A stretch of DNA of 64,000 bases from Flammeovirga yaeyamensis. GTDB taxonomy: Bacteria > Bacteroidota > Bacteroidia > Cytophagales > Flammeovirgaceae. A program made the position numbers and the translations under genes. Each line of letters begins with the position of its first letter. Positions within the stretch are counted from its first letter, which is position 1. Of the stretch, positions 28,039 to 36,284 are shown piece after piece. Location of the stretch: the NCBI RefSeq assembly GCF_018736045.1, contig NZ_CP076133.1, positions 62,001-126,000 of the forward strand. The letters run 5' to 3'. Below the pieces are notes generated by a model that was not told the DNA's origin, ran no database searches, and saw only the letters and a list, made by a program, of their open reading frames with translations.

Positions 28039-29415
28039 ATGGGAATATCAACACACCCAGACGAGGCTAAAGCTTTTAATAAGCAATCAGAAAGAGTTAC
28101 ATGGCATGATAAAACACTTTGGTTTGTCAGAGAAAAAAGAGATAAATCCGTGCATCAACTTCCAGAATGGGAGACGTTAAGAGAACTAGCTGCTCAGATT
28201 AAAGCACATACTTTATCTCATTTAGATGATTATCTACTACAGTTTGAAAAACAAGCTAAGAAAAATGGCATAAAAGTACATTGGGCCAAAGATGCAGAGG
28301 ATCATAATCAAATTGTGAAAGATATTTTGATAAAGCATGAGGCTAAAAAAGTTGTAAAGAGCAAATCCATGCTTACAGAAGAATGTGGCCTCAATCCGTA
28401 TTTATCTAATGAGGGAATTGAAGTAATTGATACTGATTTAGGGGAAAGAATCGTTCAGTTAGCGAAAGAAAAACCTAGTCATATCGTATTGCCTGCTATT
28501 CATAAAAAGAAAGAAGAAGTTGGTGAATTATTCCATCAACATTTACAAACCGATAAGGGAGCAACTGATCCTACCTACCTTACAGAGGCTGCACGACAAC
28601 ATCTTAGAGAACAATTTCTTACCGCTGATGCCGCCATTACAGGAGTCAATTTTGCTGTGGCAGAAACAGGGGGATTTGTGGTGTGTACGAATGAAGGAAA
28701 TGTAGATATGGGGGCAAATCTAGCCAAAGTACATATCGCTAGTATGGGTATCGAAAAGATCATTCCATTGAAAAAGCACTTAGGTATTTTTCTTCGTTTA
28801 CTCGCGAGAAGTGCGACAGGGCAGCCAATAACTACTTATTCCTCTCACTTTCATAAACCAAAAAAAGGAAAGGAACTACATATCATTCTGGTGGATAATG
28901 GAAGAACAAAACAACTTAGTAAACCCGACTTCAGAAGTTCATTAAACTGTATTCGATGTGGGGCGTGTATGAATACTTGTCCGGTATATAGAAGAAGTGG
29001 TGGACATAGTTATAATTATAGTATTCCCGGTCCTATTGGAGCAATACTTTCTCCTGGAAAGGACTTAAATAAATACAGTTCTTTACCGTTTGCTTCCACG
29101 CTTTGTGGGTCATGTACAGACGTATGTCCAGTAAAAATTGATATACATACTCAATTATATAAATGGAGACAGATTATTGGGGATAAGGGGCATCTTCCAC
29201 CATCCAAAAAATGGTCCATGAAAATTACAGGTAAAGTCATGGGACATCCTAAAACTTTTCACATTGTAAGCTTACTTGGAACTACCTTATTAAAGTCACC
29301 TAAAATGATTTTAAATAATCCATTCAACACATGGGGAAAAGACAGGGATCTACCACAACCGAAACATACATTTTCTCACTGGTATAAGAAACAAAACAAA
29401 CATGAAGAACAATAG
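28039..29415 (+). CDS. lutB: L-lactate oxidation iron-sulfur protein LutB (LldF type)
   Basis: 458 residues. The N-terminal two thirds are the LUD domain (AAITGVNFAVAETGGFVVCTNEGN). Two 4Fe-4S motifs follow: CIRCGACMNTCP around residue 305 and CGSCTDVCP around residue 355. This is the electron-transfer subunit of the LutABC complex. The gene starts 10 nt after lutA and its end overlaps lutC by 14 nt, so the three are one translationally coupled unit. Confidence 0.95.
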   Translation: MGISTHPDEAKAFNKQSERVTWHDKTLWFVREKRDKSVHQLPEWETLRELAAQIKAHTLSHLDDYLLQFEKQAKKNGIKVHWAKDAEDHNQIVKDILIKHEAKKVVKSKSMLTEECGLNPYLSNEGIEVIDTDLGERIVQLAKEKPSHIVLPAIHKKKEEVGELFHQHLQTDKGATDPTYLTEAARQHLREQFLTADAAITGVNFAVAETGGFVVCTNEGNVDMGANLAKVHIASMGIEKIIPLKKHLGIFLRLLARSATGQPITTYSSHFHKPKKGKELHIILVDNGRTKQLSKPDFRSSLNCIRCGACMNTCPVYRRSGGHSYNYSIPGPIGAILSPGKDLNKYSSLPFASTLCGSCTDVCPVKIDIHTQLYKWRQIIGDKGHLPPSKKWSMKITGKVMGHPKTFHIVSLLGTTLLKSPKMILNNPFNTWGKDRDLPQPKHTFSHWYKKQNKHEEQ

Positions 29416-29974
29416 ATCAAGTATTTTAGATACTATTAAACACACAAAAATACCTGAAGTCGAACTGCCAAGGATCCCCTATTTTCAAGGGTTATCATAT
29501 GATATTTTAAATTACTTTACCGATATGCTTTATCAATTGGGTGTAGAAGTAATTAATGGTGAAAACTTGGAAGATCTCCCTCCTATTATTAGTCATCTAG
29601 GATATGATAACCAATTGATATTTACACAGTTTTGTGAATTGCCTTACAGAAAGAAAATAAAAGAAGAAAAACTAAAAGACATCTCCCTTTCTATTTTAAA
29701 AGGAGAACTTGGAGTGGCTGAAAATGGTGCTATTTGGGTAAATGATTATAAACTACCCCATCGTGCTTTAACGTGTATTGGGGAGCACTTAATCATCGCT
29801 CTCTCAAAGAAGAATATTGTATGGAATATGCACGAAGCTTATGATACCGTTCAACCAGAAAACCATGGGTACGGAGTGTTTATTTCTGGTCCTTCTAAGA
29901 CGGCTGATATAGAGCAATCTTTAGTAAAAGGGGCTCACGGAGCTCGATCTTTGAAGGTGTTTTTATATGGATAA
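29402..29974 (+). CDS. lutC: L-lactate oxidation subunit LutC (LldG type)
   Basis: 190 residues, LUD domain only (GELGVAENGAIWVNDYKLPHRALTCIGEHLIIALSK, then HGYGVFISGPSKTADIEQSLVKGAHGARSLKVFLYG, the usual C-terminal signature of the family). Third subunit of the lactate oxidation complex. Starts inside the end of lutB. It is followed by a REP-like palindrome and the convergent GH-A gene. Confidence 0.93.
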   Translation: MKNNRSSILDTIKHTKIPEVELPRIPYFQGLSYDILNYFTDMLYQLGVEVINGENLEDLPPIISHLGYDNQLIFTQFCELPYRKKIKEEKLKDISLSILKGELGVAENGAIWVNDYKLPHRALTCIGEHLIIALSKKNIVWNMHEAYDTVQPENHGYGVFISGPSKTADIEQSLVKGAHGARSLKVFLYG

Positions 29975-29989
29975 ATGGTTCGTAGTGAC

Positions 29990-30018
29990 GTAGGGACGTA
30001 GCACTGCTACGTCCGTAC
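29990..30018. repeat. REP-like 29-bp palindromic element, solitary copy
   Basis: GTAGGGACGTAGCAC then TGCTACGTCCGTAC: an imperfect palindrome with a central unpaired base and one G/G mismatch. The same element occurs three times at 45081-45335, but there the stem pair at positions 11 and 19 is T/A instead of A/T, so pairing is preserved. It sits between convergent genes, like REP elements elsewhere. Confidence 0.75.
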
Positions 30019-30058
30019 AAGTCTCATTTACTAACCTAGATCTAACTACATCTGGTTA

Positions 30059-31552
30059 TTATTGAATTAGAGTAATGGAGAAAGCAGGTAAAGATAATTT
30101 CTTTTTGATTTTAGATTTTTTATTCATTACACTTTCCCATCCTACTACTTGATTTGCTAAATCAGTGGTATAAGAGTTTGATAATTTCCCTTTTATTGTT
30201 GATGGTGCATTCATTACCAATTCTTTTTCAGTAAAATTGATCATGATGTATTTTTCTTTACCATTTTCATCAAAGAAAGAATACCCTTTTAATCCCAGAA
30301 ATTCTTCGTCTTTATCATTAAATAAAATTGGTGTTTTATCAAATGATAAGGGGGCTTTATAAGACATCCCTTCTGTTGCTTGAGCAAATAATGAAGTTGA
30401 TATTCCTCCTGCTGTCAAAGGATATTGCTTTTTAGAATAGGTATCATTTTGAGCATCAATTTGAGCAAATAATGCACCGATCATATTATGGATATTCGTC
30501 ACCTCAACATTTGCATGCATGTATTCTAAATAATAAATACTTACAATTAATGATTGGGCCCAACTCCCTAATACAATAGAATTATCATCCCTCATGTTGA
30601 ATTCTGTAATCCAAATCGGAAGGTCTTTTTTAAGCTTCATCTTTTTATAGCCTTCCGCATTGTGTTGGGTGGTTACCCACATATTGGTTCTTGCCTTATC
30701 GTCTTTTAAAAGCGATTTTTCCCAATCTGCATACGATATTTCTGATGATGGCCATTGTCTTGTCGCAGTTTTACTATCAGTTTGTCCTTCTGTGCCTGCA
30801 GTGATATTTACTCTTTCCTGTGCTCCATTTAAACTTGCTGGACTATATTTATGGAAGGTAATTGCATCTGCATTTGGACATCTAGATAACACTCTGTTCG
30901 ACCAATCGATATGTCTTTCTCTTCTTTCGATACTTGTACCAATAACAGCACATTTCACCCCTGGAAATTCCTTTTTAAGGGCATCAATCCAAATTTTACA
31001 AGTATCGCCCAATACTTCTGGAGTAGGATAAACTTTCATTGGTAGTGGAAGGTTAAAATAGATTTCATTGCCTAATTCAACATATTTGATATCCACCCCT
31101 AAATCTCTTGCTTTCTTTAAGTTTCGAATAGAATGCTCTAAATCTTTGCTAAGCATATTCAACATGAATATAGCTTCTGTATTGGTTGTTTTTACCAGTG
31201 CACAGAAGTCTTCAACAGTATATCTTTGCTTAGATTTGGTGAGATTTTGTTCTACTACCCACTTAATCATTACTTCATCAGGTATACTGCTATCTAGCCA
31301 TCCCTTGTCCCAATCCCAGTAATTGCCAATCGTTCCTCCAGGATAACGAATTGATTTAATATTTAAATCTTTGATCGACTCGATCAGTTTCTTGTTGGTT
31401 TGAGGTTTTTGAATGCTAGTTAGATTGGCATTTACTCCAATAACATCTTTGTTCAGCTTTTTCTTATCTCCTATTGAAAAGGTTTGTGCCCAAGTGTATT
31501 GAGCACAAACCATACAGAACATAAGAATTACACTTTTAGGTAATCTTATCAT
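30059..31552 (-). CDS. Exported clan GH-A-type glycosidase
   Basis: 497 residues with a signal peptide (MIRLPKSVILMFCMVCAQYTWAQ) and a single catalytic domain. It resembles the first 490 residues of the 16689 product: SIRYPGGTIGNYWDWDKG, candidate acid/base Glu163 in ELGNEIYF and candidate nucleophile Glu317 in IWITEFNM. The C-terminal part is a small beta domain (EKYIMINFTEKELVM...LPAFSITLIQ), as in GH51-like enzymes. No T9SS domain, so it is probably periplasmic. It is 13 nt after the ADP-ribosylglycohydrolase-like gene and is the last gene of that transcript. Substrate unknown. Confidence 0.72.
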   Translation of the reverse strand: MIRLPKSVILMFCMVCAQYTWAQTFSIGDKKKLNKDVIGVNANLTSIQKPQTNKKLIESIKDLNIKSIRYPGGTIGNYWDWDKGWLDSSIPDEVMIKWVVEQNLTKSKQRYTVEDFCALVKTTNTEAIFMLNMLSKDLEHSIRNLKKARDLGVDIKYVELGNEIYFNLPLPMKVYPTPEVLGDTCKIWIDALKKEFPGVKCAVIGTSIERRERHIDWSNRVLSRCPNADAITFHKYSPASLNGAQERVNITAGTEGQTDSKTATRQWPSSEISYADWEKSLLKDDKARTNMWVTTQHNAEGYKKMKLKKDLPIWITEFNMRDDNSIVLGSWAQSLIVSIYYLEYMHANVEVTNIHNMIGALFAQIDAQNDTYSKKQYPLTAGGISTSLFAQATEGMSYKAPLSFDKTPILFNDKDEEFLGLKGYSFFDENGKEKYIMINFTEKELVMNAPSTIKGKLSNSYTTDLANQVVGWESVMNKKSKIKKKLSLPAFSITLIQ

Positions 31553-31565
31553 GATCTATTGTCTG

Positions 31566-33485
31566 TTATACTTCAAGTAATTCTTCTTTTACAGAATGGG
31601 TAGAAAAGTTTAAATCTACCGCCCATTGTGTTTGATGTGGATGTCTTTCCTTGTGATCTTTCATACCGATATCAAGTACAAAATCATCGTTGATCACATC
31701 CAATCTCATTACAATTAGATTCTCTCCTTCTTTAAGGTTTAGTTCTGTGTAGAAAGTGGATGGCCACCTTCTCATTTGCTTAGAATTCTTAAAGATTTCC
31801 TCACCATTTAACCAAACTGTAATAAAGTTACTGTTACCGAAACATAACCACTTTTTGATTTCTTCTTTGGTATTTACTGTAGTTTGTAAATAAAGTGATC
31901 GTTCACCTTTACCATAAAAGTACTGAGATAAATCGACAGTCATGGCACTTGGAGTAATTGTTTTTACTTCAAATGGTTGAGCGTTTAAATCTACATTCGG
32001 TAAGTTTTTAAAATAATCCTGAGTTAAATACTCTTGCTTCGCACATTGTAAATCGTGGTTCATGTAAGTGGCCGATGGCATACTCGGTAAACCATGATCT
32101 GGATACTTCTTATTCATAGGTGCTAAGCTTGCATCATCTTGAATAAACGGCCCAAACATTCTCCATTGTCCATAATAAGGAATACCTTTTTGGAATTCGA
32201 ACTCTTTATTGATTTTGATAGTATAACCTACAGAAACCACTCCCTCTATTTTTTTACCATTTAAGTTTAATGGTAACTCTACCTTAGCAATTGAAGACGG
32301 TGGCACGTCAATAATACTCGCATTCTGAGCTTCATAATAATCTGATGCCAACTCTACAAAATACGTTTTAGTCACCTCTTCAAAGTTTTCGATAACTACT
32401 TCTACCGAACCATTAGTTTGCTTTTCGAAATTAGGGAAATTAGTCACTTCCGTATGTAAAGCAAATGTCGGTTGATGTTTTACTTCCAACGTTTCCACTT
32501 CAGAAAAATCGACCACTTGATTTTCAAACTGGAACAACTTGGCAGCCTGAACTGTCTTTTCTGTTAGATCAGAAATCGTATCTGGACAATCGATGCCGGT
32601 AATTTCTGGACTTACTACCAAGGCATTTCCTATACGTTTTTTCCATAATGCAGGAATTTCGTCTGCCCCTCTAATGATACCAATCAATGCACCGGCCGTT
32701 GCAACAATACAATCAGAATCATGACCATAGTGTAATGCTTCAATACAGTGATCAAAATCGCCTTGTGCTTCCACCAAAGCTAGAATAGTATACGCAATAT
32801 TCATTGGAGCAGAAGTAAAATCTGCATCACCGTAAACACTTTTAATTTTACCTGTCACTACCTCTTTTTCAAAAGTGGCATGCCAGTACATCACCTTATT
32901 CACCAAATCGAACATCAAAGAGTCTTTTGAAATGTAGTTTAATGCCTCTTTAAGTATTGAATTGGTATCTGAGTTTGTAAAAGCAATGGCAGCTGCTGCA
33001 GAAAAATACGCTTCCGCATCATCAGAAAATCCATGATGATCAACTTGTGAATCCATCTTTGCATAAAAAGCAGCCTTTTCCGGATTACCGGCACACAACA
33101 TTCCCCAAATTTCAGAACGAATAGGAGACCCCATACTTTCGTTCCAATAAGGATTATTGTGTTTACCCGTATCCGGATTATCTAAACCTGTTTTTATGTT
33201 TCTTGTAGCTACTCCATACTCGTTCCAAGGGAAGTCCACATGATTGTCCCAATGCCAAGTGTAATCGGCATGTCTTACTTTAGGACCTTTCTTTACGACC
33301 ATGTCTAACCATAAGATCTGAAGATCGAGATCGTCGTTTGGAAAATTGGTTTCAAAAAGCTTATCAGATAGCTCGATTTCGTTAAAACACTTGTAGCCTT
33401 CGATTGGAGCTCCTAAGATACCTCCAGCACATTTCCCTAACCATCCTCCTAGGATCTTGTTGTAAAATTCTTCTTTGCTTAACAT
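31566..33485 (-). CDS. ADP-ribosylglycohydrolase-superfamily protein with C-terminal sugar-binding-like domain
   Basis: 639 residues, no signal peptide, so probably cytoplasmic. The first 320 residues match the dinuclear-metal ADP-ribosylglycohydrolase fold: ILGGWLGKCAGGILGAPIEG at the start, NDDLDLQILW, FSDDAEAYFSAAA and GHDSDCIVATAGALIGIIRG (the D-S-D in place of the classical D-T-D). The remainder has beta domains ending in a jelly-roll-like segment (FGNSNFITVWLNGEEIFKN, LNLKEGENLIVMRLDV) seen in carbohydrate-active proteins. Family members remove ADP-ribose or act on N-glycosidic bonds; a role on a sugar N-glycoside is conceivable here. It follows a terminator and operator-like site 33544, so it starts its own transcript with the GH-A gene. 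Confidence 0.8.
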   Translation of the reverse strand: MLSKEEFYNKILGGWLGKCAGGILGAPIEGYKCFNEIELSDKLFETNFPNDDLDLQILWLDMVVKKGPKVRHADYTWHWDNHVDFPWNEYGVATRNIKTGLDNPDTGKHNNPYWNESMGSPIRSEIWGMLCAGNPEKAAFYAKMDSQVDHHGFSDDAEAYFSAAAAIAFTNSDTNSILKEALNYISKDSLMFDLVNKVMYWHATFEKEVVTGKIKSVYGDADFTSAPMNIAYTILALVEAQGDFDHCIEALHYGHDSDCIVATAGALIGIIRGADEIPALWKKRIGNALVVSPEITGIDCPDTISDLTEKTVQAAKLFQFENQVVDFSEVETLEVKHQPTFALHTEVTNFPNFEKQTNGSVEVVIENFEEVTKTYFVELASDYYEAQNASIIDVPPSSIAKVELPLNLNGKKIEGVVSVGYTIKINKEFEFQKGIPYYGQWRMFGPFIQDDASLAPMNKKYPDHGLPSMPSATYMNHDLQCAKQEYLTQDYFKNLPNVDLNAQPFEVKTITPSAMTVDLSQYFYGKGERSLYLQTTVNTKEEIKKWLCFGNSNFITVWLNGEEIFKNSKQMRRWPSTFYTELNLKEGENLIVMRLDVINDDFVLDIGMKDHKERHPHQTQWAVDLNFSTHSVKEELLEV

Positions 33486-33543
33486 ATATCTATTTCAAAA
33501 AATTGATTACTCGTCTGTTTCTCAAAAGTGGTTATTTATGTAT

Positions 33544-33569
33544 TTAGAAGACTTTTGATTCTCAAAAAC
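33544..33569. promoter_or_regulatory. Operator-like palindromic motif, site 2
   Basis: TTAGAAGACTTTTGATTCTC followed by AAAAAC, 59 bp upstream of the ADP-ribosylglycohydrolase-like ATG. Read on the gene strand it contains the inverted repeat TTTTGA-GAA-TCAAAA. Confidence 0.5.
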
Positions 33570-33608
33570 GAAGAAAGAAAGTAAAAATCGGAGTTCAGGA
33601 TATAAAAA

Positions 33609-33630
33609 AAGCCACCTAAAAGGCGGCTTA
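33609..33630 (-). terminator. Rho-independent terminator after the GH74-like gene
   Basis: On the minus strand AAGCCGCC-TTTTA-GGTGGCTT followed by a T run. It separates the GH74-like gene ending at 33649 from the next transcript. Confidence 0.85.
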
Positions 33631-33648
33631 ATTTTCGTCACACATTCT

Positions 33649-35961
33649 TTAGGGAAGTTTTCTATACCAAGCACCCGCACCAGGAGTACTTATGTAAAAG
33701 AAAGTCCCTTCGGTTGATTTTACTATTCGACTAGATGTAAGACCCACAAAGTGTAGATCTCCTGTAATATCTTCCCAATTAATTTCTCCGTTAGCCTGAA
33801 TTGTTCCCATAAATACACCGAAACCATTCTGCTGTCTATGATTATAATAATTGATGATAATCTTATTATCGAAACCAACAATACCTCCTTTGCTGGTAAA
33901 CTTATAGCTGCTTTCTACATAGCTGTACCATGATTTATTTTTCTCTAACCTAAATTCTTTGGCCATCTGTGGTGTAAAAATCTCTTTCCAAGTATTGCCA
34001 TCATCTTCTGATAATAGAATTTGATAATCTGCATTATTTAACTCTGCTTTTACAGTTGGCCCTTCATAAAGCATATACGTCACACCATTATTGGCCCATA
34101 CACTTAACTCTGCATCCCAATCGCCTCCATCTAAGATTTTATTCCAAGTCCATTCATCTCCTTTTTTTACTCCTTTAAACACTCCTAAGTCACCTCTTGA
34201 TGCTGTGAAATAAAGTATATTCGGATCATTTGGATGTACCTGAATGGTCTTTACTCCATCGATAACTTTTAGATCATCACCCGTAATCAACCTTCCTTTA
34301 TAAGTATCCGAGTTTTTGATAGCTTTCTCTAAATCATCAATCACATACAAGCCGTATTTGGATGAAAATGTATATACTCTAAATGGGTTGTGAGGATCTG
34401 CATAGATTTCTCTGTAAATACCATCAGGCATTCCTAATTTATTCTCGGGACCGCCAGCCAATAGATGCCACTGGTCTTTTGGAGAATAATGTTCTAAAAT
34501 TTTATAGTAAATACGTCCATCTTTTGCGTGACCACCATAACCTGATGTTGCCTGTGCAAGTACCACTTTCTTATCACCCATTTGAGCAATCTCAACAGAT
34601 TGTACATCTGATAGTGCAATTGCACCTTGACGATGGAACATGTTAGTCCAAGACTTACCACCATCCCAGCTTTCCACTAATCCGTTATCTGCTTGTCCTT
34701 GTATTACATAATTATCTGCTACTGCGATGTCGTAGGTATATGTACTTTCTGTACCTCTACTTGAATAGGTTGGAAAAGTTTTGCCAAAATGATGTATTTT
34801 GAATTCTTCGTGAGGAATACAGTATTTATTATTCCATTTATACTTTCCTTTTTGATCTTCTCCCTCAAATATCGTTTGATTAGTTGTTGACCAAATAGCT
34901 CTATCCCATGATTTTGGCGTGTAGTGAACGTATCTTGGGTTAGGTTCTGCATAATCCCAACCCGAGTCATAATCACCTTGTCCCTGCCAAATAATTTGAT
35001 AGCTATAATCTTTTAATTTTCCTTTTTCAAAATTAAAAGTGCCTTCGTAAAGTCCATTTCTATCACCTTCTAAAGATAGAATTAATTTATGTTGATTTTC
35101 TGTTGATCTAACATCCACTTCAGGATACCAGAACTTTAATGGTTTTAATGCTACCCCATTTCCTTTATCAACAAGTTTCCAATTAATGTTCTTGGTAGAG
35201 GTATAGTAAAGCAAACCATTTTTCCCTTTTTCAGTAAAAATACCATAAAGTACACTACCATCGGGAGAGATACATAAACCCCTGTGACCGCTTTGTTTTT
35301 TAGGATATGGGAATAATTTCCAGTCTTTACCATAGTTTGTTGTTTTAAGAATACCACCATACATAGAGATATAAATCTCTCCTTTATTCTTAGGGTGAAA
35401 AACAAAATCTATGATATTTCTATCTTCTAATTGAAATTGATCTAAAACAATGGTCTCCCACGTTTTACCTTTATCCTTAGATACGAAGTACTTTGGCACT
35501 CCTCCTTTTACGATATTGATAAACTTTAAAAAGTTATAATCGTCTCTCCATCCATACCCTGCAAAAACTATATTATTATCATGTGGATCCACACGAGTTG
35601 ATGCAATGGTATTTTCAATACTTTTTTCTACAAAATGATAGGTTTTACCTCCATCATAAGATGTATTTAAACCATTAAATGTTCCCACAGTTAAATGATT
35701 CGGATCCGATGGATTAACGGCTACAGCAAACACTCTATTTTGTGCCAACTGACCCGTCATGTGCCATGACTCTCCATTGTCGGTAGACTTGTAAACCCCT
35801 TCCATATCAGAGGCTAAATATAATGTTCCGGGAGTAGAGGGATCACATACCACATCTTGCACTTGCCCTCCTGCACCGGGATTGATCGAAACCCATTGCC
35901 CGAAGCAGGTAGAAGCACATAAAATAGTAGTTAGTAATAATATCGATTTTAATTTTTTCAT
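33649..35961 (-). CDS. Secreted GH74-like beta-propeller protein
   Basis: 770 residues with a signal peptide (MKKLKSILLLTTILCASTCFGQ). The mature protein starts WVSINPGAGGQVQDVVCDP and LYLASDMEGVYKSTDNGESW, the pattern of a GH74/sortilin-type double propeller with many Asp boxes (SWDGGKSWTNMF, SEDDGNTWKEIF). It has no T9SS domain and ends GAGAWYRKLP. It closely resembles the 36285 product throughout and, less closely, the 50626 product and the broken gene at 18. GH74 enzymes cut beta-glucans such as xyloglucan, but the catalytic Asp residues cannot be assigned with certainty here. A position behind susCD suggests glycan breakdown. Confidence 0.8.
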   Translation of the reverse strand: MKKLKSILLLTTILCASTCFGQWVSINPGAGGQVQDVVCDPSTPGTLYLASDMEGVYKSTDNGESWHMTGQLAQNRVFAVAVNPSDPNHLTVGTFNGLNTSYDGGKTYHFVEKSIENTIASTRVDPHDNNIVFAGYGWRDDYNFLKFINIVKGGVPKYFVSKDKGKTWETIVLDQFQLEDRNIIDFVFHPKNKGEIYISMYGGILKTTNYGKDWKLFPYPKKQSGHRGLCISPDGSVLYGIFTEKGKNGLLYYTSTKNINWKLVDKGNGVALKPLKFWYPEVDVRSTENQHKLILSLEGDRNGLYEGTFNFEKGKLKDYSYQIIWQGQGDYDSGWDYAEPNPRYVHYTPKSWDRAIWSTTNQTIFEGEDQKGKYKWNNKYCIPHEEFKIHHFGKTFPTYSSRGTESTYTYDIAVADNYVIQGQADNGLVESWDGGKSWTNMFHRQGAIALSDVQSVEIAQMGDKKVVLAQATSGYGGHAKDGRIYYKILEHYSPKDQWHLLAGGPENKLGMPDGIYREIYADPHNPFRVYTFSSKYGLYVIDDLEKAIKNSDTYKGRLITGDDLKVIDGVKTIQVHPNDPNILYFTASRGDLGVFKGVKKGDEWTWNKILDGGDWDAELSVWANNGVTYMLYEGPTVKAELNNADYQILLSEDDGNTWKEIFTPQMAKEFRLEKNKSWYSYVESSYKFTSKGGIVGFDNKIIINYYNHRQQNGFGVFMGTIQANGEINWEDITGDLHFVGLTSSRIVKSTEGTFFYISTPGAGAWYRKLP

Positions 35962-36103
35962 AAGTTTTACATCATTTTTTATGTGACTCTAACAAGTACA
36001 TTTGTTTGCTAACAAAGTAATAACCTGAGTTTGTCGAACTCAGATTAATATAATTAAGTAAGTCAGTTTGATTTTCAATCTATATAAGTAGTTGTACAAC
36101 TAC

Positions 36104-36130
36104 TTAAAAGTCATTTGATCTGTTCAAAAC
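36104..36130. promoter_or_regulatory. Operator-like palindromic motif, site 6
   Basis: TTAAAAGTCATTTGATCTGT followed by TCAAAAC, 143 bp upstream of the 35961 start. On the gene strand it shows TTTTGA-ACAGA-TCAAAT followed by GACTTTTAA. Confidence 0.5.
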
Positions 36131-36166
36131 TGATAATGCTAAAGTAGAAGGAAGTGAAATGGAAAG

Positions 36167-36210
36167 CCTTTCGTTTTCATAAAACGAAGAAATTCATAAA
36201 AAACGAAAGG
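36167..36210. repeat. Two overlapping, mutually exclusive hairpins
   Basis: CCTTTCGTTTT (36167-36177) can pair with AAAACGAAAGG (36200-36210). Alternatively CGTTTT-CAT-AAAACG (36172-36186) folds alone. The shared arm makes the two exclusive, as in attenuators. There is no clear T run. Confidence 0.5.
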
Positions 36211-36284
36211 AAAAGAAAAATGAATTCACTTACCATAACCCGCTGATTATCATATAATAAATAAATCAAATTAATAGACAATGA

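Larger units (their letters stand above)
35962..36284. other. Intergenic region between the two GH74-like PUL genes
   Basis: 323 bp. It holds operator-like site 6 (36104-36130) and overlapping inverted repeats at 36167-36210. No ORF of note. Confidence 0.6.
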
